DNA of 64,000 nt from an uncultured Prevotellaceae bacterium (lineage in GTDB: Bacteria > Bacteroidota > Bacteroidia > Bacteroidales > Bacteroidaceae). Below are positions 7,485 to 15,900 of this stretch, piece after piece. The translations under genes were made by a program, and so were the position numbers. The DNA lies in contig CAMVOK010000015.1 in the NCBI GenBank assembly GCA_947169115.1, positions 16,408-80,407 on the forward strand. The letters run 5' to 3'. Positions within the stretch are counted from its first letter, which is position 1. Each line of letters opens with the position of its first letter. The notes beneath the pieces were generated by a model. It searched no databases and was not told where the DNA came from. It saw only the letters and a list, made by a program, of their open reading frames with translations.

Positions 7485-8429
7485 TTATCCAATCGTATGG
7501 CTGGCGAGGAGTTCCTTCACCAGTTCGTTGATATCATTATCGCTGCCTGTCAGCACTTTACTCTCTTTGGCCTTGAAGACGATGTTCTCTACGGCCTTCA
7601 CCTTCGTCGGCGAACCTGCGAGGCCACATTGATTGAGGTCGGCATTCACGTCGGCGGTAGTCAGCTGACCAATCTTCAGGTATGCCTTCTTGCCGTACTG
7701 ATCGGCGTAGGGCAACTCTTCATAGCTCGTACCAGAAGCCAACTCCATAGGAGCGAGGGCACGCTTGTACTTCATCACTAACTTGACATTGCGGGGACGA
7801 CAGGGAGCAGCACTTCCGTTCACCGTCAGCACACAAGGCAGAGGGCTTTCTACAGTTTCCACACCGCCATCGATGTGACGGGTTGCGGTAATGCGAAGCC
7901 CACCATCATTCCCCCCAAGTGGGGAAGACACACCTCCCCTCGAGGAGGTTGGGAGGGGGCTGACTTCTTTAACCTCTTCCACGTATGTAATCTGATTCAA
8001 CCCTAACTTCTCGGCCACCTGAGGTCCTACCTGTGCCGTATCACCATCAATGGCCTGACGACCACCTATGATGAGGTCCACATTGGGGCATACATGCTTG
8101 ATGGCCGTGGCAAGCGCATAACTGGTAGCCAGCGTGTCAGCACCGGCAAAAGCACGGTCGGTGAGCAAATAGCCTCCGTCGGCTCCGCGATACATAGCTT
8201 CGCGGATGACCTCTGCCGCACGGCCGGGTCCCATAGTGAGTACGTGTACGGTGGAACCGGGGAATTGGTCTTTCAATCTGAGAGCCTGCTCCAAAGCATT
8301 TAAGTCCTCGGGATTAAATATGGCAGGCAGCGCACTGCGGTTAACCGTGCCTTCGGGTGTCATGGCATCGGGGCCGACATTGCGCGTGTCGGGTACTTGC
8401 TTAGCAAGCACAACAATTTTCAAACTCAT
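7485..8429 (-). CDS. etfB: Electron transfer flavoprotein beta subunit with an in-frame repeat insertion
   Basis: The 314-residue protein has the EtfB hallmarks: KIVVLAKQVPDT at the N terminus, NPEDLNALEQALRLKD, TMGPGRAAEVIREAMYRGAD, LIIGGRQAIDGDTAQVGPQ and the late block ESPLPCVLTVNGSAAPCRP, RNVKLVMKYK. It pairs with EtfA to carry electrons from the acyl-CoA dehydrogenase encoded downstream. Residues 157-177 (SPLPTSSRGG then VSSPLGGNDGG) do not look like family sequence and are encoded by a GC-rich palindromic repeat (7899-7961) placed exactly in frame between KEV and LRITATRHIDGG. This makes the protein about 20 residues longer than I would expect. The ATG at 8427-8429 begins the conserved N terminus. 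Confidence 0.95.
   Translation of the reverse strand: MSLKIVVLAKQVPDTRNVGPDAMTPEGTVNRSALPAIFNPEDLNALEQALRLKDQFPGSTVHVLTMGPGRAAEVIREAMYRGADGGYLLTDRAFAGADTLATSYALATAIKHVCPNVDLIIGGRQAIDGDTAQVGPQVAEKLGLNQITYVEEVKEVSPLPTSSRGGVSSPLGGNDGGLRITATRHIDGGVETVESPLPCVLTVNGSAAPCRPRNVKLVMKYKRALAPMELASGTSYEELPYADQYGKKAYLKIGQLTTADVNADLNQCGLAGSPTKVKAVENIVFKAKESKVLTGSDNDINELVKELLASHTIG
7899..7961 (-). repeat. GC-rich palindromic repeat inserted in frame in etfB
   Basis: On the minus strand the 63-bp segment reads AGCCCCCTCCCAACCTCC, then a palindrome centred on CTCGAG, GGGGAGGTG, then a second small palindrome of CTTCCCC/GGGGGGAATG. The first half resembles the inverted pair at 6313-6346 and 6426-6460. Its length is 21 codons and it keeps the etfB frame open. 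It is placed in a surface-like loop before the FAD/AMP region. Confidence 0.75.
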
Positions 8430-8476
8430 ATTTCTTTATAATACTTAATAATATATACTTTAATTTAAATACGCCA

Positions 8477-8484
8477 CAAAGTTA
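8477..8484 (-). promoter_or_regulatory. Probable -7 promoter element for etfB
   Basis: TAACTTTG on the minus strand matches the Bacteroidota TAnnTTTG consensus and lies 47 bp before the etfB start. The context TTCGTAACTTTG is shared with the presumed rpsL promoter. A -33 TTTG at the right distance is not obvious. Confidence 0.55.
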
Positions 8485-8598
8485 CGAAAATCTTTCGACA
8501 TACTGATATACATTGATAAGAAATCTGAAACAACGTGATTTCAATGAATTTATTTTTGTTGCTATCCATAAATGAACGACAAAACGTAATCGTCACTC

Positions 8599-8729
8599 GT
8601 TGATTGAGGCAATTATCATTCGTTGATTGCTACAACCATCATAAGTTGATTGCTGCAACCATTATAAGTTGATTGCTGCAACCGTTATATGTTGATTGCT
8701 GCAACCGTTATATGTTGATTGCAGTTACG
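8599..8729. repeat. 23-bp tandem repeat array (5 full units plus a partial one)
   Basis: Units begin at 8599, 8622, 8645, 8668, 8691 and 8714, each starting GTTGATTG and mostly reading GTTGATTGCTGCAACC then NTTATAT/A. The two units nearest the lipoprotein gene are identical and units become more divergent toward etfB. There are no spacers, so this is not CRISPR. The rest of the gene-free stretch 8430-8844 holds only the two divergent promoters. Confidence 0.93.
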
Positions 8730-8786
8730 AAGGGGGAAATCCCTCTTCACAATAGGATTATTGCCCTCAAATAATGGAGAATCCAC

Positions 8787-8817
8787 TTGCATGACTGAGA
8801 AATAGTTTCTACCTTTG
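8787..8817 (+). promoter_or_regulatory. Bacteroidota-type promoter for the Tyr-rich lipoprotein
   Basis: TACCTTTG at 8810-8817 matches the -7 consensus and a TTG at 8787-8789 lies 20 bases upstream as the -33 element. It is followed by the start codon at 8845, leaving a short leader of about 20 bases. Confidence 0.7.
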
Positions 8818-8844
8818 CAACATGAACTTTAAAACGAGGGAATT

Positions 8845-9435
8845 ATGAAAACTACATTTACGTCCATCATGAAGAACTTTTGGATTATAGGTTTGATGTC
8901 CATCGGCATGTGTTGTCTCAGCAGTTGTGACGAGGACGAACAAATTGGGAGTTATGTCAGTGGTCGCTGGTTCGGCGACATGGATATGTGGTTAGGCGAA
9001 GAACGTGCTTTGGGCTCCGAAATTGAGTTCTACCCAGAGGGATGGGGAAGCACCCAAGGACGCGGCATTGAAGTGGACTATTACCACAGAGGTTCCATAA
9101 GACACGATTTCAGATGGCGAATTCGCGACGGAGTAATTTACATGACATTCGACGACTCGGATCTCGACTGTGCCATTGCCGATTATCGCATTGACGAGTA
9201 TTATTTCCGTGGCTATATTGCCGACTACTACACTTTGGGTAACCAGACCTATTTTAATCTGCGTAATTACGACCGATACTGGAACGAATATGGTTACAGC
9301 AACTATTATAATGGAGGTGGATACTATTACGTAAAGGGCGAGAAGAACTGGGGCATAGGAAATGACAGCACGGCCATTCCGACGGAAACGGAAGAGCCTA
9401 AATGCATCCGCGGCGTAAATAAGGTGAAGGAATAA
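8845..9435 (+). CDS. Tyr-rich lipoprotein of unknown function
   Basis: I do not recognise this 196-residue protein. It has a lipoprotein signal (GMCCLSSC, with Cys28 as the likely lipid site), so it should be anchored to a membrane, probably facing outward. The mature part is rich in Tyr, Asp and Gly with alternating hydrophobic residues (IEVDYYHRGSIRHDF, ADYRIDEYYFRGYIADYY), suggesting a small beta-barrel or lipocalin-like sheet. The C-terminal region has runs such as YNGGGYYYVKG and a charged tail. An internal ATG at codon 9 (MKNFWIIG) is an alternative start that keeps the same signal. The next gene begins 19 bp later and may be cotranscribed. Confidence 0.7.
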   Translation: MKTTFTSIMKNFWIIGLMSIGMCCLSSCDEDEQIGSYVSGRWFGDMDMWLGEERALGSEIEFYPEGWGSTQGRGIEVDYYHRGSIRHDFRWRIRDGVIYMTFDDSDLDCAIADYRIDEYYFRGYIADYYTLGNQTYFNLRNYDRYWNEYGYSNYYNGGGYYYVKGEKNWGIGNDSTAIPTETEEPKCIRGVNKVKE

Positions 9436-9454
9436 GGATTAAAGGTGAAGAGTT

Positions 9455-10123
9455 ATGGAAATAAGAGTCTCTGAAGAGATACGGCAGCGGTGCCCTGAGT
9501 TTACGGGTGCCGCTGTTTTGGCTTGCGTACAGAACACGGAAACCAATCCTCAATTATGGGAGGAGATTAACCATTTCATCACTGACTATCGAAGTCGCTA
9601 TACGCCCGATAGTATTAAGGAAATGCCAACAATCTTAGCCACACGAGAAGCCTACAAACGTTGTGGAAAAGACCCAAGCCGCTACCGTCCTTCGGGGGAA
9701 GCCTTGGTTCGACGCACCCTAAAGGGGAACGATCTCTATCGCGTGTCAACCATCGTTGACCTTATTAACCTGGCCTCTATCGCCTACGGATATAGTATAG
9801 GCGGGTTCGATTCAGACAAAATAAAAGGTCAAACATTGACATTGGGCATAGGCAAAGAAGGAGAACCCTACGAAGGGATAGGAAGGGGAACCTTAAACAT
9901 CAGCGGATTGCCCGTTTTTCGCGATGAATTAGGCGGAATTGGAACACCGACAAGCGACAACGAGCGTACTAAAATCTCCTTAGAAACCACCCACTTGCTG
10001 ACCATCGTAAATGGCTATGACGGAGACAAAACTAACACCCTGGCCTGTGCCCAATACATTCAAGAACTACTTCAGAAATATGCCATGAGTGAGCGTAATG
10101 AAATCATATTATTCGGCTGTTAG
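9455..10123 (+). CDS. B3/B4 domain-containing protein
   Basis: The 222-residue protein resembles the free-standing B3/B4 domain (the tRNA-binding module of the phenylalanyl-tRNA synthetase beta subunit). Visible family features are PTILATREAYKRCGKDPSRYRPS, ALVRRTLKGNDLYRVSTIVD, a NLASIAYGYSIGGFD block and the late ISLETTHLLTIVNGYDGD stretch. Stand-alone proteins of this type are thought to act on or recognise mischarged tRNAs or aminoacyl compounds, but the role is not settled. It follows the lipoprotein gene by 19 bp. Its stop codon lies inside a large inverted repeat that may act as a transcription stop. Confidence 0.85.
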   Translation: MEIRVSEEIRQRCPEFTGAAVLACVQNTETNPQLWEEINHFITDYRSRYTPDSIKEMPTILATREAYKRCGKDPSRYRPSGEALVRRTLKGNDLYRVSTIVDLINLASIAYGYSIGGFDSDKIKGQTLTLGIGKEGEPYEGIGRGTLNISGLPVFRDELGGIGTPTSDNERTKISLETTHLLTIVNGYDGDKTNTLACAQYIQELLQKYAMSERNEIILFGC

Positions 10124-10164
10124 ACGCATTGGCAAGAAAACCTTTTTGCCAATAGCGTGTCTAA
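10120..10164 (+). terminator. Long inverted repeat across the B3/B4 gene stop, possible terminator
   Basis: TTAGACGCATTGGCAA pairs with TTGCCAATAGCGTGTCTAA with a few bulged bases around an AT-rich loop. The left arm starts at the stop codon. No clear T-run follows, so termination is plausible but not certain. Confidence 0.5.
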
Positions 10165-10190
10165 TAGACAATATCATAATTCATTACGTC

Positions 10191-11156
10191 ATGAAGAAGC
10201 TCGTTACATTACTCCTGATTTTCAGTTTCGGCACAGCCAATGCTAAGTGGACAACCATCAAAAATGGTCAGTTATGGAAAGACACCAACGGGAACACGGT
10301 ACAGGCTCATGCCCCAGGTTTTATTCATAAAGATGGCCGTTGGTACATGGTAGGCGAAGACCGTTCTAATGCCTTTCGTCCTGACGTCAACCTTTACTCA
10401 AGTAACGATTTGGTCCACTGGACGTTCGAAAGAAAAATCATCCAAAATAAAGTGACAACTCCAGAACTGGGACGCTCACGTATGATTGAGCGTGCCAAAC
10501 TGCTTTACAACGAAGCCACACATCAGTACGTTGTCTGGTGCCATTACGAATCGGGCAACTATGCCGCATCGGAAGCGGCATGTTTCGAAAGCGACTCTGT
10601 CAATGGCAAATACCATCTGGTATGGAGCGGACGGCCTTTAGGTATCAAGAGTAGGGATTGCAACATCTTCCAGGATATCGACGGCACGACATACTTCATT
10701 TCCACCACTGAGGAGAATCAGCACCTCGGACTTTTCACCCTCAGCACCGATTACCACGAACCTATTAGCCATACCCAACTTTTTCCCCACCAACGACGGG
10801 AAGCGCCAGCAGTCGTTCGTGTCGGAGACTATTATTTCATGTTCAGTTCTGCCTGTTCTGGCTGGACTCCAAATCAGTGCAAGGTATCTTACTCCAAAAG
10901 TCTAACCGAGGGGTGGTCGCCCCTCAGAAACATCGGCGACAAAACCGCATTTCGAACCCAAGCCGCCGCAATTTTAACCATCAAAGGAACCAAACAGACC
11001 ACCTATCTCTACGTCGGCGACAGATGGATGGACCCCACCCTACCCGAGTCCAAAATCATCATCTTTCCAATCACCTTCCAGGGTACAGAATGCCAGTTCC
11101 ACTACATGGAGGAATTTGACATCAATTTCAAGACAGGAGAATGGCGTAAAAATTAG
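10191..11156 (+). CDS. Secreted GH43-like glycoside hydrolase
   Basis: The 321-residue protein has a signal peptide (MKKLVTLLLIFSFGTANA) and the five-bladed propeller pattern of GH43: NLYSSNDLVHWTFE, RAKLLYNEATHQYVVW, DCNIFQDIDGTTYFI and EAPAVVRVGDYYFMFSS, where the Glu in REAPAV fits the general acid. The first blade reads AHAPGFIHKDGRWYMVGED, like the exo-beta-1,3-galactanase group rather than the arabinanase type with an Asp base in that place. It probably removes sugars such as galactose from plant side chains. The start is the ATG at 10191; an upstream in-frame start would lie inside the previous gene. It stands before two esterase/surface protein genes. Confidence 0.8.
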   Translation: MKKLVTLLLIFSFGTANAKWTTIKNGQLWKDTNGNTVQAHAPGFIHKDGRWYMVGEDRSNAFRPDVNLYSSNDLVHWTFERKIIQNKVTTPELGRSRMIERAKLLYNEATHQYVVWCHYESGNYAASEAACFESDSVNGKYHLVWSGRPLGIKSRDCNIFQDIDGTTYFISTTEENQHLGLFTLSTDYHEPISHTQLFPHQRREAPAVVRVGDYYFMFSSACSGWTPNQCKVSYSKSLTEGWSPLRNIGDKTAFRTQAAAILTIKGTKQTTYLYVGDRWMDPTLPESKIIIFPITFQGTECQFHYMEEFDINFKTGEWRKN

Positions 11157-11158
11157 TT

Positions 11159-11177
11159 ATGTTGCTTTGCAACAAAA
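11159..11177 (+). terminator. Small hairpin after the GH43 gene, weak terminator
   Basis: TGTTGC pairs with GCAACA around a TTT loop and is followed by AAAAACATC instead of a T-run. It lies just after the GH43 stop. Read-through to the next gene remains possible. Confidence 0.3.
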
Positions 11178-11190
11178 ACATCTTATTTAA

Positions 11191-11222
11191 TTTCTTTAGA
11201 CACGAAGAAATTACTATCTTTG
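11191..11222 (+). promoter_or_regulatory. Promoter for the double SGNH gene
   Basis: TATCTTTG at 11215-11222 fits the -7 consensus, with TTTC at 11191-11194 about 20 bases upstream as a near-match -33 element. The start codon follows at 11284, giving a leader of about 55 bases. Confidence 0.65.
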
Positions 11223-11283
11223 TAGCCAAAATACAAAGTATTTATCTGGATTTACAAACCAATCAAAACATAACTCTAACATC

Positions 11284-12939
11284 ATGAGAAAATTACACTC
11301 ATTTTGGAAGAAAATATATCTGGCCGTGATAACAGCCCTTCTCTCTACAGGAATATCGGCACAAGACAACTATCGTCCCATGGAGGACGTAAACAAAGTC
11401 GTTGACCTTACGCTCGATTCTTTAGAAAAGGCCGCTACAGCTCGCCCAGAAGCTGGTAGCAGTCGTAGAGGAAATAACCCAGTACTTTTCCTTGTGGGAA
11501 ACTCTACTATGAGGACAGGCACATTGGGGAATGGAGACAATGGTCAATGGGGATGGGGATACTATGCCCACGAATTTTTCGATGAGAATCAAATAACGGT
11601 TGAGAATCAAGCATTAGGAGGAACATCGAGTCGCACTTTCTACAACCGTCTATGGCCAGACGTAAAGAAAGGCATACGATCTGGGGACTATGTTATCATC
11701 GAACTCGGGCACAACGACAACGGCCCATTCGATTCAGGTCGCGCACGTGCATCCATTCGTGGAATATCTGCCACTGACAGCCTCAACGTAACTATAAAAG
11801 AGACAGGAAAAAAGGAGACGGTATATTCTTATGGAGAATACATGCGTCGCTTTGTACGGGAAACTCGCGCTTTGGGTGCCCATCCTATCCTGATGAGCCT
11901 AACACCAAGGAATGCCTATGAAAGACCAGGGCGAGTAGTTCGTGTGAATGAGACGTTTGGACTGTGGGCAAGACAAATAGCAGAAGAACTGAATTGCCCC
12001 TTCGTGGATTTGAACGAAATTTCAGCCTTAAAGTATGATGTCATGTCGGAATGGAAGTTCAACTATCACTTCTATCTGGACCACATACACACCTCTGCTT
12101 TTGGAGCACGGCTCAATGCACGTTCAGCTGCCGAAGGACTAATGCAGTGCAACCATCCCGAGATACAGTCCTTAAAGGTTATGATGAAGACTGAGAAACC
12201 GACAACTGGTGTACGACGTGAAAAAGGCAAACCCGTATTATTCATCACTGGTGATTCCACAGTAAAGAATACCGACAAAGACGAAGATGGGATGTGGGGC
12301 TGGGGAAGCCAAGCTGCTACCGTATTCGATGCCAGCCGCATCACGATTCAAAACTCAGCACAAGCAGGACGTTCGTGCCGTTCGTACCTGCGCGAAGGAC
12401 GTTGGGACAAAGTCATCAATGACGTTCAAGCAGGAGACTTCGTACTCATTCAGTTTGGACACAACGATGCCGGTAAGGAACTGGACTACGGCAAGGCTCG
12501 CAACGACATCATGGGCACGGCTGATTCAAGCCATGTATATCGTGTACGTACAGACAAGGAAGTGCGGAATGAGGTGGTTTATACCTTTGGTTGGTATTTA
12601 CACAAAATGATTGACGATGTTCGAGAGAAAGGAGCCACACCCATTCTGGTAAGTCTAACCCCCAGAAACGAATGGAAGGACGGAAAGATAGAAAGAAGAA
12701 ACGATTCTTTCGGCCAGTGGTATCGTAATGTCGTGGAACAGACAAGCGTAGAGTTTGTGGATTTACACAACATCTCTGCTGATGCCTTCGACCAGATGGG
12801 ACAGACTGCAACCCAGGAGTTCTACAAAGGCGACCACACACACACCAGTAAACTGGGTGCAAAATTAAACGCCCAAGGCATTGCCAAAGGACTTAGGCAA
12901 AACAAGAGTGAACTGGCAAAATATTTACTCCCAGAATGA
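11284..12939 (+). CDS. Secreted protein with two SGNH/GDSL esterase domains (rhamnogalacturonan acetylesterase-like)
   Basis: The 551-residue protein has a signal peptide (ending ISAQ) and two homologous SGNH domains. Domain 1 (about 66-300) has VGNSTM with Ser74, GHNDNG and DHIHTS (Asp266, His269). Domain 2 (about 318-545) has TGDSTV with Ser325, GHNDAG and DHTHTS (Asp517, His520). Both share TPRN and a WGWG block (QWGWGYYAHEF, GMWGWGSQAA). CE12-type enzymes with this pattern remove acetyl groups from pectin. Domain 1 has Asn in place of Asp in the GDS block but keeps the Ser-Asp-His set, so both halves may be active. The neighbouring GH43 and CotH-type genes fit extracellular glycan handling. 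Confidence 0.85.
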   Translation: MRKLHSFWKKIYLAVITALLSTGISAQDNYRPMEDVNKVVDLTLDSLEKAATARPEAGSSRRGNNPVLFLVGNSTMRTGTLGNGDNGQWGWGYYAHEFFDENQITVENQALGGTSSRTFYNRLWPDVKKGIRSGDYVIIELGHNDNGPFDSGRARASIRGISATDSLNVTIKETGKKETVYSYGEYMRRFVRETRALGAHPILMSLTPRNAYERPGRVVRVNETFGLWARQIAEELNCPFVDLNEISALKYDVMSEWKFNYHFYLDHIHTSAFGARLNARSAAEGLMQCNHPEIQSLKVMMKTEKPTTGVRREKGKPVLFITGDSTVKNTDKDEDGMWGWGSQAATVFDASRITIQNSAQAGRSCRSYLREGRWDKVINDVQAGDFVLIQFGHNDAGKELDYGKARNDIMGTADSSHVYRVRTDKEVRNEVVYTFGWYLHKMIDDVREKGATPILVSLTPRNEWKDGKIERRNDSFGQWYRNVVEQTSVEFVDLHNISADAFDQMGQTATQEFYKGDHTHTSKLGAKLNAQGIAKGLRQNKSELAKYLLPE

Positions 12940-12969
12940 GAATGAAATAAAAAGAAAAACAAGATACAT

Positions 12970-15900
12970 ATGAAAAAGAATGTACTATCCTTACTGATGC
13001 TCTTTTATGGACTAACATTCCTTTGGGCAATCAACTGGGAAAAGCCTGTCCTCAAAACGACAGACACTCCAAACGAAGGAACAAGCTACTATTTGTATCA
13101 TACAGGTAGGAAACAGATGCTCACCTATGGTGGAAAGTGGGGTACTCATGCCTTTCTGGACAGCACGGGGGTGGCCGCCCTACCATACCTGATAACTCAG
13201 TCGAGCCAAGGCTATACATTCTATAGTTCACAGGCTGAAAATCAAGGACTACTATTCCGAGAGAGTACGGGTACGGGTGTTTATACCGATTACAACTATC
13301 ACGGCGATGCCTCCACACATTGGGCCATTGTGAAAAACGGCAATGGCACGGTGAACATCAAGACAGATGCCAATGATTACATCTGGGGAGATTATGGGTA
13401 CAAGGTGACCAGTGACGAAAACACTTACTTACTCGGTTGGAACCCCGATGCCGTGGATATCAGTAAAGACGGGGAACCTTTAGGCGGCAATCAGTCCGTA
13501 TATATGCTGAAGCCTAACGTATCCGGCTTCGAGACCAACTGGACATTTATAGTCACCACCGACTACGAACTGTATCAAGCACAAGAGGCTCTGTATGCCA
13601 TGGCAGAAAAGGCTGCAAGCAGAGGTATTACATACACTGACTTCACCAGTGTCTATAACGGGACCGACATCAAAGCGATCAAAGCCGCTACAGCCACTCT
13701 AAAGGAACGGATAGAACAAGGAGAAGAGGAAGACACCATCATCACCGACACTTTGTTCATTGCACTGAACGACAGTTCTACTATGATATTCCCCCAAAAA
13801 TACATAAAGGGCACAGAAGAGAATGAAGATTTTATCACCTTCACCTTGGCAGGAGACACCAGCATCGTGATAGCCAAGAGCCATATCGTAAGCATGGGTA
13901 CGGAATACAAAGGTACACTACCCAACTTTGAAAGTTACAAGTTTAACAATAAATTTAACGACCAACTCTATACCGATGCCGAAGGCGAAATAGACAGCAT
14001 CAACAGAAAAGTTTACGTAAGCATAGGGTGCATTGGAAAACGCCTAACCCCATCCTTCAAACTCCCCGATGGAGTAAAAGCCTATATTAACGGGGTACAG
14101 CAACACAGCAAAGAAACCCGTTTGCGTTTCGATGCTCCCGTACATTACACCCTTGCCTATCCTAAGCAATATCTCTACAAAGTAGTAAAAGTAAGCGATG
14201 AGGTTTGGAGCACCCCCGAAGGAAACGGCGAAATGTGGATAACGACACAAGTGAATTTGACGGAGGATATGCTTTCAACGAATGCGCCAAGCAACTCAGA
14301 CGAAGGCCCAGACAAAATGCTTGACGGCAACCCGAGCACCTTCTATCACTCCACCTGGGGCAATGGGGCATATACGCCACTGACCTGGAGCAATGGAGGG
14401 TATTATGGTGATGGTGTAACCGAATGGCCCTACATTCAGATTGCCTTGAAAGAACCTCTATCACGTATTAAGTTCACCTATATCACTCGTCCTCAGACCA
14501 GCAACGGCTATTGTCCGCTCGGCTTCATACTGCAAGGTAGCAACGACGGCAATAGCTGGAACGATATTCAGACCCTCACCAGCGAGAAGGATGGTTTGCC
14601 CACCACAGCAGCCACGGAATATACTAGCGCCATACTGAATCTGGGTGCCACATACAAGTACCTGCGTTTGCAGTTGACTCAGTCGCAACGTAAAAACTAC
14701 CTTGTATTGAGCGAGTTTGCTTTATTTCAAGTAGAGGAGAATCCAGATTATGTGCAAGAAGACCCCGTTCTCATATCTCCTGCAGAGTATACCAAGACCT
14801 TTGTCCCCTATGGTTCAGAATATGAGGTGAAAGTCGACTTCCTCACCGATCATCCCACTACAGAGTATAACGTGCCACGCGTTGACATCTGGTTCGGAGA
14901 CAAGGAAACCTGGAGCAGTTCCATGTGGATTGGACGCAACGGCAAGTCATTCTACGAGGATGCTACCATCAAGATTGACGGTGCCGGTGTATTCCCCGAC
15001 ATGGAAGAGACAGAAATCCAGATTAAGGGTCGTGGCAATTCCAGTTGGACGAACTCGTATAGCAGCAAGAACCCCTATCGCATGAAGTTCGCCACTAAGG
15101 TAAAACCCTTCGGAATGACCAAGGGCAAGTCATGGGTATTGCTGGCCAACAAGCAGAGCGGTTCCATGACCACCAACGCTATAGCCATGAAAATAGCCGA
15201 CATGGTGGAAACGCGCGGATGCAATCACATCATCCCCGTCGAACTATACGTAAATAATCAGTACCGAGGCTCCTATAACTTCACGGAGAAAACAGGATTC
15301 TCCAACAATAGTATTGACCTTGACGACGATACGAACGCCGTTTTCCTGGAACTCGACTCATACTATGACGAGACCTACAAGTTCCGCGACAAGAACTATA
15401 ACCTCTATGTCAACGTAAAAGAACCCGAACTGAGCGAGCAAGTAACAGAGGGGCTACTTACTGAGACAGAAGCCAGACAAAGATTCCAGCAGATACAAGA
15501 AGCCTTCAACACCTTTACTGGCGCAACAAAAGATGGCGGGACTGCCATGCTCGATGTTGATGCCTTCGTGCGTGCCATGCTGGTCACCGACCTTGTCCGC
15601 AACGAGGAATTGAAACATCCCAAGAGTTGGTTCCTTTATAACGAAGACATCACAACAACCGATTCCCTCTGGACCTTTGGTCCCGTGTGGGACTTCGACT
15701 GGTCGTATGGCTACGAGGGCACAAGCACATATTTCATCAACAATGCAGAGATTGACCTTTTTGCCAAGATGGGTTCCAACAACATCGGATTCCCATTCTT
15801 CCAGCAACTATTGCGCGGAAGCGATGTGGTGAAGAAAGCTTACTATAAGTTATGGACGGAGTTCATCAAGAGTGGGAAGTTGGACGAACTCATTGAGTTC

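Noticed and set aside
7484..7492. etfA start at an upstream TTG overlapping etfB
   Set aside because: The ATG at 7481-7483 directly follows the etfB stop and begins the usual N terminus; the TTG start adds three residues without need.
8599..8729. CRISPR array
   Set aside because: The 23-bp units are directly adjacent with no spacers between them and there are no cas genes in the window.
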